Of a stretch of DNA of 64,000 bases, positions 36,201 to 51,200 are shown piece by piece (the first letter of the stretch is position 1; every line of letters starts with the position of its first letter). The notes below the pieces were generated by a model. That model did no database searches and had not been told where the DNA came from. It saw only the letters and a program-made list of their open reading frames with translations. Origin of the DNA: Rhineura floridana (taxonomy: Eukaryota > Chordata > Lepidosauria > Squamata > Rhineuridae); assembly GCF_030035675.1 (NCBI RefSeq), contig NC_084481.1, positions 230,918,927-230,982,926 on the forward strand, given 5' to 3'. Made by a program: the position numbers and the translations under genes.

Positions 36201-39200
36201 CACTAAAGAGGATCTCATTCTCAATTCAGCAGCAAAAAAAGAGGGAGAGGAATGGCTGTGACGATAATGAAGGGACTCTGCACTTCTAAATTTGCCACTA
36301 CACTACTGCAAATGGCCCTCAGAAGGTTGCTCAGAAGGGAATGTGGCCCTTGGCCTGAAAAAAGGCTCCCTGCATCTTGGGGATGTTTGCAGAGTTGAGG
36401 TAAAAAGAACATGAGAAGTACCCTACTTGATCAGATCAGAGGTCTATCTAGGGATGAGGGAATGTGTGGTGCCCTCCAGATGTTGCTGGACTGCAACTCC
36501 CCTCCTCCCACACCTTTGGCCATGCTGGCTGAGGCTGATGGGAGTTGGAGTCCAGCATCACCTGGAGGGCGCCACAGGTTTCCCCATCCTTAGCCAATCC
36601 CAACATTCTGTTCACTCAGTGGCCATCCAGATGCCTCCTGGGAACTCATGAGGAAGACTTCAAGGCAATAGCCCTGTCTCCTTTTTTGGCCCTAGTGTCA
36701 ACTCTCCTGGCAAACGGCTTTGATGGATTTGAATGGTATTTTGAGGGAGGAGATCTGCCCTTCCATAATTCAGCAGTTGTCCTGCCTACCCAGTCACCAT
36801 ACCTCTTCCACAAGATACGGGTGGTATCCAGCTAAATAGTTGCACTAGCTAGCACGAGGATTAGCACTAGTGCAATAGGATTTCCCCCTCCTCCCAGCAC
36901 GCACTCTGCGCTGCCCCCAGATCCTCTCCAGAACAGTTATAGGGGGGCACACAGGGCGAGGAGAGGGGAAGACCCTTCCATTGCGCAAGGAAAAAATCCT
37001 TGCGCTGATGGAACAATTTCTTAGTCCTACATTGAATACAACTCTATATATTTTAATGATACCTATATTAAGTGATAATGGGTTATATCCAACACTATCC
37101 ATGTGCAAGTAGGACAGACTTCTGTTCATGCAACAGGACTTCAACTTCCTCTCCTCCTCCACCCCACCCCACAGCTCTCCGTGCACTCTCGAAACCTGTT
37201 GTAGAGGTTGAGGGATCCTCTGGACAAGATTTTAACTGAGATTATCATACTTCGCACACATAATGAGAAGACATATTTATTATTTGAGAAGAGATGGATC
37301 GATTCCATCAAGGAAGCCACAGACCTGAACTTAGAAGATCTGAACAGGGTGGTTCACAACAGATGCTATAGAAGGTAGCTGATTCAAAGGGTCACCATGA
37401 GTCGTAATCGACTTGAAGGCACATAACACACACACAGAGAGCTGCAGCTGGGAGGGGAGAAAACGTGACGGTCCCATTGCATGAATGGAAGTCTCTTGGA
37501 TCCATGTTAGATCCCAACCTTGTCTTTAAGATGCAAAAATGTAACTGAATGAATGAATGAATGATAAATGTAACTGTAAATGTTATAAATTATTTTTGGA
37601 AAGGAAATTGTCCCATCTTCAAATATTTATGGGCTTTCTTTAACAATTTGGAAGACGCTTTTTTTTTTTTTCTATCGTGGGAAATTCTCTTTCAGTCTCT
37701 TGGAACCAGCCAGCCCATGTAAAACCTCTTATGTTTATAGATTTTAAAAACACATGGTACACTGTCAAAAGTTTTCAAATACTGCTTGATGCAGTATGGA
37801 TCCACAGGGTAATAATCTGGATTTTCCTGCTGAACTTTAGAGGTTTGCTGCTGTGATCATGAGAATTAGAGAACCAAGAACAACAGCCCTTATTTTTAGC
37901 TCTGGAAAAATGGTCTGCACAGGAGCAAAAAGGTAGGACTATTTGCCTTTACTATGAACAGAGAAAAACATGTAGCACTGGGACTCTTCTGAATCTAGAA
38001 AGTGATTGGGGATAGGGGGAAAGGGCATGTATATGACTTATAAACACTTGAAGGAACAGGAATGGTCCAGAGCAGGCCTAAAAGCAGCCTAACTCATGCA
38101 GTCGGTTGATTGGTTTGTTACTGGCCACATCAACACACTGCATGTGTGTGTGTGTGCGTGCGTGCGTGCGTGTGTGTGATGTTCCTTCAAGTCGATTACG
38201 ACTTATGGCAACACTATGAATCGGTGACCTCCAGTAGCATCTGTTGTAAACCACCCTGTTCAGATCTTGTAAGTTCAGGTCTGTGGCTTCCTTTATGGAA
38301 TCGATCCATCTCTTGTTTGGCCTTCCTCTTTTTCTCCTTCCTTCTGTTTTCCCCAGCATTATTGTCTTTTCTAGTGAATCATGTCTGCTCATTATTTTGT
38401 CCAAAGTATGATAACCTCGGTTTCACCGTTTTAGCTTCTAGTGATAGATATGGTTTAATTTGTTCTAACACCCAATTTGTCTTTTTCATGGTCCATGGTA
38501 TCTGCAAAACTCTCCTCCGACACCACATTTCAAATGTGTTGATTTTTCTCTTATCCACATTTTTCACTGTCCAACTTTCACGTTCATACATAGAGATTGG
38601 GAATACCATGGTCTGAATGATCCTGACTTTAGTGTTCAATTACACATATTTGCATTTGAGGACCTTTCTAGTTCTCCCATAGCTGCCCTCCCCAGTCCTA
38701 GCCTTCTTCTAATTTCTTGACTATTGTCTCCATTTTGGTTAATGACTGTGCCGAGGTATTGATAATCCTTGACAAGTTCAACGTCCCCATTATCAACTTG
38801 GAAGTTACATAAATCTTCTGTTGTCATTACTTTGGTCTTCTTGATGTTCAACAGTAGTCCTGCTTTTGTGCTTTCCTCTAACTTTCATCAGCATTCATTT
38901 CAGATCATTACTGGTTTCTGCTAGTAGTATGGTGTTGTATGCATATCTTAAATTATTTATATTTCTCCCTCCAATTTTCACACCTCCTTCATCTTGGTCC
39001 AATCCCACTTTCCGTATATGTTCTGCGTACAGATTAAACAAATAGGGTGATAAAATACACCCCTGTCTCACACCCTTTCCGATGGGGAACCAGTTGTTTT
39101 CTCCATATTCTGTCTTCAGAATATTGAAGAATTTCAAATCTACCATTTCTGGGCAAGGTCATTGAGCGAGTGGTGGCCAACCAGTTGTCAGCACACTTGG

Positions 39201-42200
39201 ATGAAACGGATTATTTGGATCCATACCAATCGGGTTTCAGGACTGGTCACGGAACTGAAACAGCCTTGGTCGCTCTGGTAGATGATTTGAGGAGGGCATT
39301 AGATAGGGGAGAATCCACCTTTCTTGTCCTCGATCTCTCAGCGGCTTTTGATACTGTTGACCACAGTATCCTTCTGCTTCGCCTGGAGGGATTGGGAATT
39401 GGAGGCACTGTATTACAGTGGTTCCATTCCTTTCTCTCCGACAGGTACCAACAGGTAGCGTTGGGGGAGGAGGTTTCAGACCCTTGGCCTCTCAACTGTG
39501 GTGTGCCACAGGGCTCTATCCTCTCTCCCATGCTATTTAACATCTATATGAAGCCGCTGGGGGCAATCATCAGGAGATTTGGGCTGCAGTGTCATCAATA
39601 TGCGGATGACACTCAGCTCTATCTCTCGTTTAAATCTTCACCAGAGTTGGCTGTGGAGACCTTGTCCAAGTGCCTGGAATCCGTGAGTGGATGGATGGGA
39701 AGGAACAAGCTGAAGTTGAACCCTGATAAGACCGAGGTACTACTTGTGGGGGACAAGAGAAGGTTGGGCGACATTGACCTGAAGTTCAACGGGGTGAGTC
39801 TACCCCTAAAGGACCAGGTCCGCAGCCTCGGGGTTGTGCTTGATTCCAGGCTGTCCATGGAGGCTCAGATTTCGGCAGTGAGCCGGGCAGCCTGGTACCA
39901 ACTACACCTCATACGAAGGCTGCAACCCTACCTTCCTGTTCACCAGCTCCCACTAGTGGTACACGCCCTGGTCACCTCTCGTTTGGACTACTGTAATGCG
40001 ATCTACGTGGGGTTACCCTTGAAAACGGTCCGGAAATTACAACTGATACAAAATGCGGCGGCTCGACTACTTACGAACAGTCGCCGCCGAGATCACATCA
40101 CACCAGTGTTGTTGGACCTACACTGGCTACCAGTTGTTTTCCGAGCCCAATTCAAGGTGTTGGTATTGACCTTTAAATCCCTACACGGTTTCGGCCCAGT
40201 CTATCTCACGGAGCACCTTCAACGCCACCAATTATGCCGCCCGACAAGATCGGCCACACAGGGCCTTCTCTCAATCCCGCCAACAAAAACAGCCAGACTG
40301 GCAGGTACTAGAGAGAGGGCATTCTCAGTGGCGGCCCCCACTCTTTGGAACTCCCTCCCACAAGATCTCCGGCACGCCTCTTCCCTAAATGTATTTCGTA
40401 AAGCCTTAAAGACCTGGCTCTTTCAACAGGCCTTCGGGGTTTCTGGGGAGGGTTAACTGCTATAACTGTAATGCCTCCTGCCCAGTTTTAATATTGTTGC
40501 TGCAGATGTATTGTTTTTATATTGTATTATTATATTTTATCAATTGTATTCTAACAAATTTGTAAGTCGCCTAGAGTGGCCATCGGCCAGATAGGCGACG
40601 AAGAAATTAAATTTATTATTATTTATTATCTTCACAGTAGCCTCTTGTCCAAAGTATAGGTTGCGCATCAGGACAATCAGATGCTGTGGGACCCTCATTT
40701 CTTTTATAGCATTCCATAGTTTTTTGTGATCTACACAGTCAAAGACTTTGCTGTAATCTTTAAAACACAAGGTGATTTTATTCTGAAATTCCTTGGTCTG
40801 TTGCATTATCCAACGTATGCTTGCGATATGATCTCTGGTGCCTCTTCCCTTTCTAAACCCAGCTTGGATGTCTGACATTTCTCGCTCCATATATGGTAAG
40901 AGCCTTTGTTGTAGAATCTTGAGCATTACTTTACTTGCATGGGATATTAAGGCAATAGTTCGATAATTACTGCATTCCCTGGGATCCGCTTTCTTTGGAA
41001 TTGGGATGTATATGGAACACTTCCAGTCTGTGGGCCATTGTTTAGTTTTCCATATTTCTTGACAGATTTTTGTCAAAATTTGGACAGATTCAGTCTCAGT
41101 AACTTGTAGCATTTCTATTGGTATGCCGTCTATTCCTGGTGATTTGTTTCTTCCAAGTATTTTAAGAGCAGCTTTCACGTCACATTCTAAAATTTCTGGT
41201 TCTTCATCCTATTGTTCCTCCATGAATGAATCTGTCATCCTGGCATCTCTTTTATAGAGTTCTTCAGTGTATTGCTTCCATCTTCCTTTTATTTCATCTC
41301 GGTCATTCAGTGTGTTCCCCTGTTGATTATTCAACATCCCTACTCTTGGTATAAATTTCCCTTTCATTTCTCTAATCTTTTCAAATAGGGCTCTTGTTCT
41401 ACCTTTTTATTCTCCTTTTCTATTTTTATACAGTAACTATTGTAGTAGTTCTCTTTGTTCCTGGGTACTAGTCGCTGTATTATTGCATTTAGGGTTCTAA
41501 CCGTGTTTCTGTCTCCATTTGCTTTTGCTTTCCTTCTCTCTTTAACCATTTTAAGAGTTTCTTCAGTCATCCATTGAGGTCTTTCTCTCTTTTTAATGAG
41601 AGGTATTGTCTTTTTGCATTCTTCCCTGATAATATCTGACTTCAATCCATAGTTCCTCTGGTTCTCTATCAGCTAGGTTTAAAACCTCAAATCTGTTCCT
41701 TATTTGATCTTTAATTTCTTCTGGGATGTTATTTAAATTGTATTTTGGCATTATGAGTGCTTTGTTGTTCTTCTTTAGCTTTACTCTGATTTTCAATACG
41801 ACCAGGTCATGATCTGTACCGCAGTCTGCTCCTGGTCTTTTTTTCCCCACAGAAAGTATGGAACTTCTCCATCTTCTGCTACCAATTATATAATCAATTT
41901 GATTCCTATGTTGCTCATTTGGTGATGTCCGCGTGTAAAGTCGTCTTTTCGGTTGCTCATAGAATGTGTTTCAAAGAAACAAATTAGTGGCTTCACAGAA
42001 TTCAATAAGTGTTTCTCCTGCTTCGTTTCTATCTCCCAAGCTCCATTTTTCCGCAATTTCTAGTTCTTTTCTTTTCCCTACTTTTGCATTCCAGTCCACC
42101 ATGACTATCGGAGCATCTTGTTTTGGTGTGTGATCAATTCCGTAGACTTTAATGGGACTGATATCCCCTTGGACAGCAGGCATTGAATGCTATTTAGTCA

Positions 42201-45200
42201 TTCATTCTCCACTGTGAAAGAAGTCTCGTTTGAGATTCTCTGTTATGCTGGAGGATCATTGTCACTATCATGATCCTACATTCAGAGGAGGGAGAAACGG
42301 TTACACACTCACATACACATAAGGGAATTTCTGCAAATGCTACTGGAAGCCAGTTCAAAGGCTGAGAGTCCTTGAACATGGTGGTGAGCTTTGGAATCTG
42401 GATTGAGTGCACCTCTGTAATGCCAAGGGAGGGGATCGGAACACATTAGCATACTGCCAAGGGCCTCTAGAAAAACAAATAACTGTGTTGCCATTCCCAT
42501 TAACTTTAGTCCTGACAGCAAAATTATATTTTATCTGCAAAAATATTTATATACCGCCAGCGCACATAAAATATCAAAGTAGTGTCCAACAGCATATACA
42601 AATACAATCAAACATAAAACACCAGAAAAGCAATTCAAAATATTTATTAAAATGACTGGCTTGATCAGTGTTCAACACTGTTCAAACAGCTGTATAGGCC
42701 TGTCAGCGTAAAAATGTCTTCAAGAGATGCCTGAAAGTCAAAAGTGAGGAGAATGCCTGCCGAATCTCTGCTGGAAGAGCATTCCACCGCATGGGACACC
42801 AAATCCCCAGCTTCTAGCTGAAGCCAGTCAAGCCTCTGTAACACCAGGGACAACTAGCAGCGCTCCTCTGGATTATCTCAGTGATCAGGCTGGGATATAA
42901 GACTTAGTCGGTCCTTAAGGTATCCTGGGCCCAAGTTGTTCAGGGCAGTTGCTTTGACAGGGGGGAGCAGCAGAGGAGAAAGAGTTAAACACCCTTTTCC
43001 CCTCCAGAATTGGAGGTCTACACATCCCTATCCCCGTAGCTGCTCTGAAGTGAAAAGATCCAGTTACGGGTTTCCCACATCACATCTGTTTTGGACCTGA
43101 TGCCTCCTTCAAGCCAGAGCTTGGTATTCCCCAATGATGCCACACGCAAGCACAGAAATTGATACCAGGGGGCAGGAGGCAAGACTGAGCATCCTCCAAG
43201 TCTTCACTTTCTTTTCTATTAAAGCATGTTTTCAGTAGTGTGACTGTGAAGACAGGCTTGGGAGTGACGTGGACGATCCAAGCAAAATACCAGATGCTGA
43301 GCTGGGGTTCGTTACTGGGATTTCCAGTGGTTAGAGAGTGGAGTTCTCTGCTCCTCTCCAAAGGATAGCAAAAAGTCTGTAATAAATTGTTGAAAGTCAA
43401 AACATGCAGATTTGCTTGATATGAGTAACTTACACACTGCCAAATTTCTGATGACGTTTCACCGAAGAAAATGGACTCCGGCTTCTAATACCCCAATTCT
43501 CAGATCAGCTCTCACTTTCCAAGCACCCTGTACCACATTGTTACACATTGCTGAAGGCTCCGCTTTCTGTATGCTGGGCTCATTTATTTATTCCCACCAC
43601 TAGATGCAATGTATCTAAGCTTTCTGGAAACCGCAGAGAGGAAGCTGAGCCCTGAAGGAGAGTTAGCAGCTCATTCCTAAATAACATTGAAAGATATCTT
43701 TTAAACGCAAAAAAAGAGGACAGTAAACTTTAAGGAATAAATAAGGGCTGTCCCAAATAAATAAATTAGGAACAACTGGAACAAAGTAAATAATGTTTTG
43801 TTTGAATTGTCTTTTCTAGCTGAAAAAGGCTCCCAGAGCACCTGACAAATATTGGTAACAAGACTATCTCTGCCCTCAGGTTTATAATCCAAAATATGAC
43901 CTAAAAGAAAAAGGGATTGTGAAGGAGGAGGAAAAAAGCCCACCCAGGCAGGCAGTAGTTCTGAGTTACAAAGTTCTCATGGTCAGCCTGGGATGGACAC
44001 AGTTCAAAGGGAGGTGTTGTCAAAAGTTGCCACTCTCTTAGCAGAGCCCCTGGGGTGACCCTCCTTCTCTTTTGCCCGCTCGGCTGCAGCCTGATGGAAT
44101 GGTTGCTGCCAGGTTGACAGCCTGATGGAAGGAGGAGCCAGATGGAGTTGTCTTTCCAGGAGAGCAGATGGTGGTCCTGCTTACCTTCTCACTCTGCCGT
44201 AGCATGATGGAATCATTATTGTTAAGAATTGTTAAGCACAGATAATGCATATCCCTGCTTAAAGCTTTGGTGGCTGGATTCTCCCCCCCCTCCCCTTTGT
44301 ATGAACCTGTAGTGAAGAACAGTCACGACTGGCAGCCAGGAAGTATGCTCGTGTGGTACAGAAACTCGGGTTCCCTGCTAAATTCCTGGATTTCAAAATA
44401 CAGAACATGGTAGGCAGCTGCGATGTGAGGTTCCCCATCCGGCTGGAAGGCTTGGTCCTAACTCATCAGCAGTTCAGTAGGTATGTCTGTGCATCCCACC
44501 ACCAGAAGGAAAGAGGTGGAAAGAGAAAAAAGGAATTCTCTTGGTATTTTCGGGAGACGCTCTACAGAGCCTCTTGGTGCAGGTTACAGTGCTAACAGAA
44601 CTACTTGTTCTCACCTTCTTTATGCCACTTGTAAACAGAGGCACTTCTAGGATGTTGCGGTTGTGTTTTACCATGCAAAAGAGCTGCTTAGAGTGGCCGT
44701 CTTTCAGCATCTGGGGAGTTCAAGAAGATTTTGTTTAGGAGGGGGTCAGGGCAGAGATTTCTGGTCTGGTTCATTCTCATCAAAGCTGGGCCTGGGCCTT
44801 CTATGGATCTTGTATCTTATCTAGTAGTGGTACCAGGAAAAAAAAGGGGGTCACAGAAGGGGCAAAGTATATTTCTAGGTAGGCAAAATATACTAGGTGG
44901 TGGTACCAGCTTCTTGTTTGGGAGGGCACCCTCCCCCCCCCCGTGCTGCCCCGATCCTCTCACCTAATTTCAAACTCTCGTCTGACAGTTCTGCTAACAT
45001 GGATTATATGGGTCCTTATGGCTTGAAAGCTGCTTTTTCGTTCTTCGTTATGCAGAGGACAGAACCTTTTTTGATATTTCCTTCTTCTCCCTTCTCCAAG
45101 TGCCACTTAAAACTAGATAGAAATTATCAGCAGGTTTTGTTTTGTTGTGAATCTGAACGATGCTCCCTTTTGCATCTGCTAAGGATAACAGGGGATGTCT

Positions 45201-48200
45201 GCAGTGTCAAGAGCACTCAGATAAATCAAATACATAGCTCCAGAGTCCATCTCTTCTCTTTTTGATCAAGTGGCAGTTTTTATATGCAGGAAATTATAAG
45301 ATATACAGAGAGCCTCTGTGAAAAATGATGGTTTTTGCAATTCATGCCAAGCAAACCTAAATCTTTAAAGGGGACTTTTTAGTCCTAACTAGAGAAATTG
45401 TGATTATCCATGTGAGTTTTAACTGATTTAATGTACATATGAGAACTTCATTACTTTCTGAAGCAAAAAAAATATTTTTTCGTTGCAGTCGAGATGATGC
45501 CTGCAGGCAACCTCTCAGGAGAAGTGTTCTTGCCATCTGGAGAACGTAAAATGGTGGCTAGCGTTTGTTGCTGTACTGATTCATTTAAAAAAAAAACTCT
45601 CCAGTTTAGGCACTGCTTTATCTATCAAAGTTTTTTTTTTAATCAATTAAATCTGCAGCCCTACTACCATTGTTATTCTGTTCCGTGCCTTCCCTGTTTG
45701 TAACTTAACTACGTAACTTTCTGGATATATTATCTTAGTGGATGAGAAATATAATCTCTGTATGTGAAAGATGTGGCGTAGTGGTTAAGGTGCTGGACTA
45801 GGACTTGGGAGACCAGGGTTCGAATCCCCACACAGCCATGAAGCTCCCTGGGTGACCTTGGGCCAGTCACTACCTCTCAGCCTCAGAGGAAGACAATGGT
45901 AAACCACCTCTGAATACCACTTACCATGAAATCCCTATTCATAGGGTCGCCATAAGTCGGGATCGACTTGAAGGCAGTCCATCATCTGAAAGGGCAGACC
46001 AATATACCAGAACAGGATAACGATAAGGGGCAAAAAGGTGCATGAAATACGAGAAAGAGGGAAAGGAATAGACAGAAGCAAGTACTTCATGCAGCAGATA
46101 GTTAAATTATGGAATTCGCTCCCACAAGAGGCAGTGACAGCCACCATCTTGGATGGATTTAAAATAAAATTAGACAGCTTATTTATTTATTTATTTCACT
46201 TATATACCACCTGACTAGCAAAAGCTCTCTGGGCGGTGAACAACAAGGAATATAATAAAATACACAATATAATACAATAAAAACATATAACATATAACAA
46301 TAAACGATCAAAAGTCAGTTACAACAAAAAGAAATCAATAACTTAAGTTAAAAATGCATTGGGAAAGAGGAAGGTTTTAACTTGGCGCCGAAAGGATAGC
46401 AGTGTCGGCGCCAGGCGCACCTCCTCGGGAAAACTGTTCCACAGTTCGGGGGCCACCACTGAGAAGGCCCTAGATCTTGTCATCACCCTCCGGGCCTCCC
46501 TATGAGTCGGAACCCGGAGGAGGGCCTTCGTAGCAGAACATAGTAAACGGGCGGGTTCGTATCGGGAGAGGCGGTCCGACAGACAGCGTGTCCCGGGCCG
46601 TATATGGCTTTATAGGTTAATACCAACACTTTGAATCTGGCCCGGAAGCATATTGGTAGCCAGTGCAAGCGTGCCAGAACAGGTGTTATGTGCTCGGACC
46701 GCTTCGTCCTTGTCAGCAATCTGGCGGCCGCATTTTGCACTAGCTGCAGCTTCCGAACTGTCTTCAAAGGCAGCCCAACGTAGAGCGCATTGCAGTAATC
46801 CAAACGCAAGGTTACCAGAGCATGTACCACCGATGTAAGGTCCTCCTGACTCAGATAGGGACGTAGCTGGGCTACCAACCGAAGTTGGTAGAACGCATTC
46901 CGGGCCACCGAGGCTACTTGAGCCTCAAGTGAGAGGGAAGAGTCTAAAACGACTCCCAAGCTCCGAACCCGGTCCTTTAGGGGGAGTGTAACCCCATCCA
47001 GGATAGGGTATGTATCCACCATCCGATCAGAGAAACCATCCACTAGCAGCATCTCAGTCTTGTCAGGATTGAGCCTCAGTTTATTAGCTCTCATCCAGTC
47101 CATTGTCGCGGCCAGGCAACAGTTCAGCACATCAATAGCCTCACCTGAAGAAGATGAAAAGGAGAAGTAGAGCTGCATGTCATCAGCATACTGATGACAA
47201 TGCACTCCAAAACTCCTGATGACCGCACCCAACAGCTTCATGTAGATGTTAAAAAGCATGGGAAACAGAACCGACCCCTGCGGAACTCCACATTGGAGAG
47301 CCCATGGTGTCGAGCAATGTTCCCCAAGCACTACCTTCTGGAGACGGCCCACCAAGTAGGAGCGGAACCACAGCCAAGCAGTACCTCCAACTCCCAACTC
47401 CGCGAGCCTCCCCAGAAGGATACCATGGTCGATGGTATCAAAAGCTGCTGAGAGATCAAGGAGAATCAACAGAGTTACACTCCCTCTGTCCCTCTCCCGA
47501 CATAGGTCATCATACAGGGCGACCAAGGCCGTCTCAGTGCCAAAACCAGGCCGAAAGCCCGACTGAAATGGATCTAGATAATCGGTTTCATCCAATAGTG
47601 CCTGGAGCTGGCCAGCAACCACACGTTCCAAGATCTTGCCCAGGAACGGAACATTTGCTACTGGTCTGTAGCTGTTGAAATTTTCTGGGTCCAAGGAAGA
47701 TTTTTTCAGGAGTGGTCTCACCACCCCCTCTTTCAGACAGTCAGGGACCACTCCCTCTCGTAAAGAGGCGTTTATCACTTACTTGGCCCAGCCAACTGTT
47801 CCTTCCCTGCTAGATTTTATTAGCCAAGAGGGGCACGGATCGAGTATCGAAGTGGTTGCACGTACCAGTCCAAGCACCTTGTCCACGTCCTCGAGCTGAA
47901 CCAACTGAAATTAATCCAATAAAGCATGACAAGACTGTGCTCCAGACACCTCGTTAGGGTCAACTGCTATAAATTGGGAGTCTAGGTCCCGGCGGATGCA
48001 TAAGATCTTATGCTGGAAGTGCTCAGCAAACTCATTACAGCGAGCCACCGATGGTTCTACCGTGTCCTGTGGGCGTAACTGAAGTAGCCCGCGGACAACT
48101 CTGAAAAGCTCCGCTGGGCGGCAGAGAGATGAATTGATGGTGGCAGCAAAATGTTGTTTTTTAGCCGCCCTCACTGCTCTTACATATAGCTTGGTAGAAG

Positions 48201-51200
48201 CACTAACCAGTGCATAATTGCATCCGTCGAGAGTTCGCCTCCATCTCCGCTCAAGCCGTCTCCTATCTTGCTTCATCGCTCTCAGCTCTGGAGTATACCA
48301 AGGAGCTATATGAGCTCTACAAAGGAGAGGGCGCGCAGGAGCGATCGTGTCAACAGCTCGGGTCATCTCTGTATTCCACAGGTCAACCAGAGCTTCAACA
48401 GGAGCGCCAGTCCTGTCAGCCGGAAAAACCCCCAGAGCCCTTTGAAAACCTTCAGGATTCATTAGTCTCCGGGGGCGGACCAATTTAATAGGTCCCCCAC
48501 CCTTGCAGAGGGAAGAGGCTACTGAGAGTCTAAACTTCAGCAAGCAGTGATCTGTCCATGACAAAGGGAGAGATGTAATACTCCCCACATCCAGATCACT
48601 ATCCCCATGTCCAGTCACAAAAATAAGGTCTAGAGTATGCCCCGATACATGTGTTGGACCGCTAACAAATTGAGACAGCTCCATGGTTGTCATAGAAGCT
48701 ATGAAGTCCTGAGCTGCCCCAGACAAAGTCACCTCGGCATGGATGTTGACATCCCCCTGTACTAATAGTCTGGGGGATCTCAGCAATGCCTCCGAGACCA
48801 CTTCCGTCAGCTCAGTTAGGGAAGCCGTTGGGCAGCAAGGCGGGCGGTACACCAAAAGGATTCCCAGCCTGTCCCTCTGGCCCAACACCAGGTGCAAACA
48901 TTCCAGGCCAGTAATTGTATGGACATGGTGCTTGGTGAGTGAGATGGAACTCTTATAGACCACAGCAACCCCACCTCCCCGACCCTCAGATCTACCATGA
49001 TGCTGAACCAAATACCCTGGTGGGCAGAGCTGGGAGAGACTAACTCCTCCCTGCTCACCCACCCAGGTCTCAGTTATGCATGCCAGATCGGCAGCCTCAT
49101 CCACAATCAAGTCGTGGACGAGGGAAGATTTATTAAGTACCGATCTGGCATTTAAAAGCAGCAACTGGAGATCCGAGAGTTGGCTGAGAGGACAACCAAC
49201 AACCCTGCGGGTGTGAGAGGGACCGGAACACGGCACAGCCACGACATGTCTAGGCCGCGTTCCCCTTACCTGGCCAGTCCCTCTCACACCGCCATACCTC
49301 CCTCTGCCTGTCACTATGGTAATTGGGGCCCCCTCAAGTCCCCCCGCTTGATAGAAAAACCTCTTTCCCAAGCACATATTAAAAACTTACATACAAACAC
49401 ACAACACACACACGTCTAACACAACCAAACATACACACCACATTCATTCAAAAACCAAGCACACAACAAAGTCCCCTTCGGAGCTTCAGAGAGGAAAAGG
49501 CTATCAATGGCTACTAGCCATGATGGCCGTGCTCTGCCTCCACTGTCAGAGGCAGCATGCTTCTGAAAACCAGTTACCAGAAGCCGCAGGAGGGCAGAGT
49601 GCGCTTTCACTCAGGTCCTGCTTGCAGGCTTCCCATTGGGGCATCTGGTTGGCCACTGTGACAACAGGATGCTGGACTAGAAGGGTCCTCTTTGACCTGA
49701 TCCAAGAGGCTGTTCTTATGACATGATACATTAAGCAACGTAAACATAAAATGACATACAAATGTCAAGAAGACCTCTATTAAAGTCACGTATAACAGCA
49801 AATGAACTTGCTAATTTTGTGTATTTTAATTCTTTCTTACGTTCCCCCCCCCCCCCAATTGCAGCTATGAACCAGAACTGTTTCCTGGCCTTATCTACAG
49901 AATGGTCAAACCACGGATTGTATTGCTTATCTTCGTGTCTGGAAAAGTTGTATTAACCGGTGAGTGATTAATATAGCATGGGTGTGGGGAACCTTCAGCC
50001 TGCCAGATATTGCTGAACAACTCCCATCAGCCCCAACAAATATGGCCTATATGGCCTAGAATAGTCAGAAATGTCTCCAGCAAGCAAGTCCTGCTGAAAT
50101 GAATGGGAGGCGTAAAACAGGACATCTTCCATTTTTCTTACTAAAATTTTCATTTGACTGACAGCGCAGTTGTATACATATCTACTCAGAAGTCCCATTG
50201 AACTGAGTGAGGCTTCTTTCCAGGTTAAGTGAGTATAGGCAGGGGTGTAGTCATCCAGGGACTCGGGGGGTCTTAGACCCCTTACTTTTTGGTAGCAGGG
50301 TCCCAAAGTCTCCAGCATCCTGTGAGGCAACCTTCATGAAGGGGGAGTACGTTAGTCACTTAGGAGTGTCAGAAGACACGTGGTTCCTTGTCCTTTCCTG
50401 CTGACTGGAGCCAATCAGAGTGAAAGGAAGTGAGTCAGCCAGAGAAGACTCTTCTCAGTAGCTAACACTCCCCTTTCATGCTGATTGGCTCCTAGGGATG
50501 TCTGTTGTTGTGGGAGAAGAATTAAGAAGGATCTAATTCCCAACCCAGCAAGAAAAAAAAGATGGGAGGGGGCGTGGCTGTAACTATCATAAAGGGACCC
50601 TGCACTTCTGAATTTGCCGCTATGCTCCTGGGTATAGGAACGCAGCCTAGGAACACTTTTTTTTAACGCTTGGAATGCATCATTAGTGAAGGTTAATGAA
50701 GGAGAGGGCAACTGCTCACTTGTGCATCCAAATCCACATGGTGTGGTGTTCTTGGTTTACTTAAGTATGAAATGCAAAAAGCATTTTAAGTGTCGCATCT
50801 GCTCTAAAATGATCACGAAGACAGATTTGTATGGGCCTTTTTTGAAGCCCAGATAAAGCTGACAGGCTATGTAGTGGGGATAGGGAGTATCTGTGTGTGC
50901 CTGTTTGGACGCACAGGTGAGTTGAGGGAACAGGATAACTGTTTTGTGAAAAGTGTAAACAGTGTTAATTCTTAATACAAAGATTCTTGATTTCTCATTG
51001 AAATTGATAGCTGGTAGGAACTGTTGGTTCACATCACATTTGTTTAACGTGTGGACTAGGAACCATTATATAAAAATGACAAGCTCATTTTTCAGTGTAC
51101 AAGTCTCAGGCAGCAATATCTATGTTCTAACCTAATTTGTGAAACTTTCCTGGATCTGTGAAGAAGGGTCCCCTCAACCCTTGCCTTTCTTGGCTTATTA

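Larger units (their letters stand above)
38179..42185 (-). mobile_element. RTE-BovB LINE, 5'-truncated, interrupted by an L2
   Basis: Minus-strand BovB starts within the endonuclease ([20 protein letters not shown] near 42130). RT motifs follow: [47 protein letters not shown], then, past the insertion, [20 protein letters not shown]. It ends in the C-terminal [20 protein letters not shown] region and the GACTTATGG tail. Frameshifts and a YAYN where RT expects YADD-type residues show it is dead. It lies in TBPL2 intron 4. Confidence 0.9.
46040..49722 (+). repeat. CR1 LINE 3' end split by an L2 insertion
   Basis: Left part 46040-46180 encodes the CR1 C-terminus ([20 protein letters not shown]-like). 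The right part from 49482 carries on at GGAAAAGGCTATCAATGGC and runs through the CR1 3' UTR to 49722. AGCTT is duplicated at 46176-46180 and 49482-49486. Confidence 0.85.
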
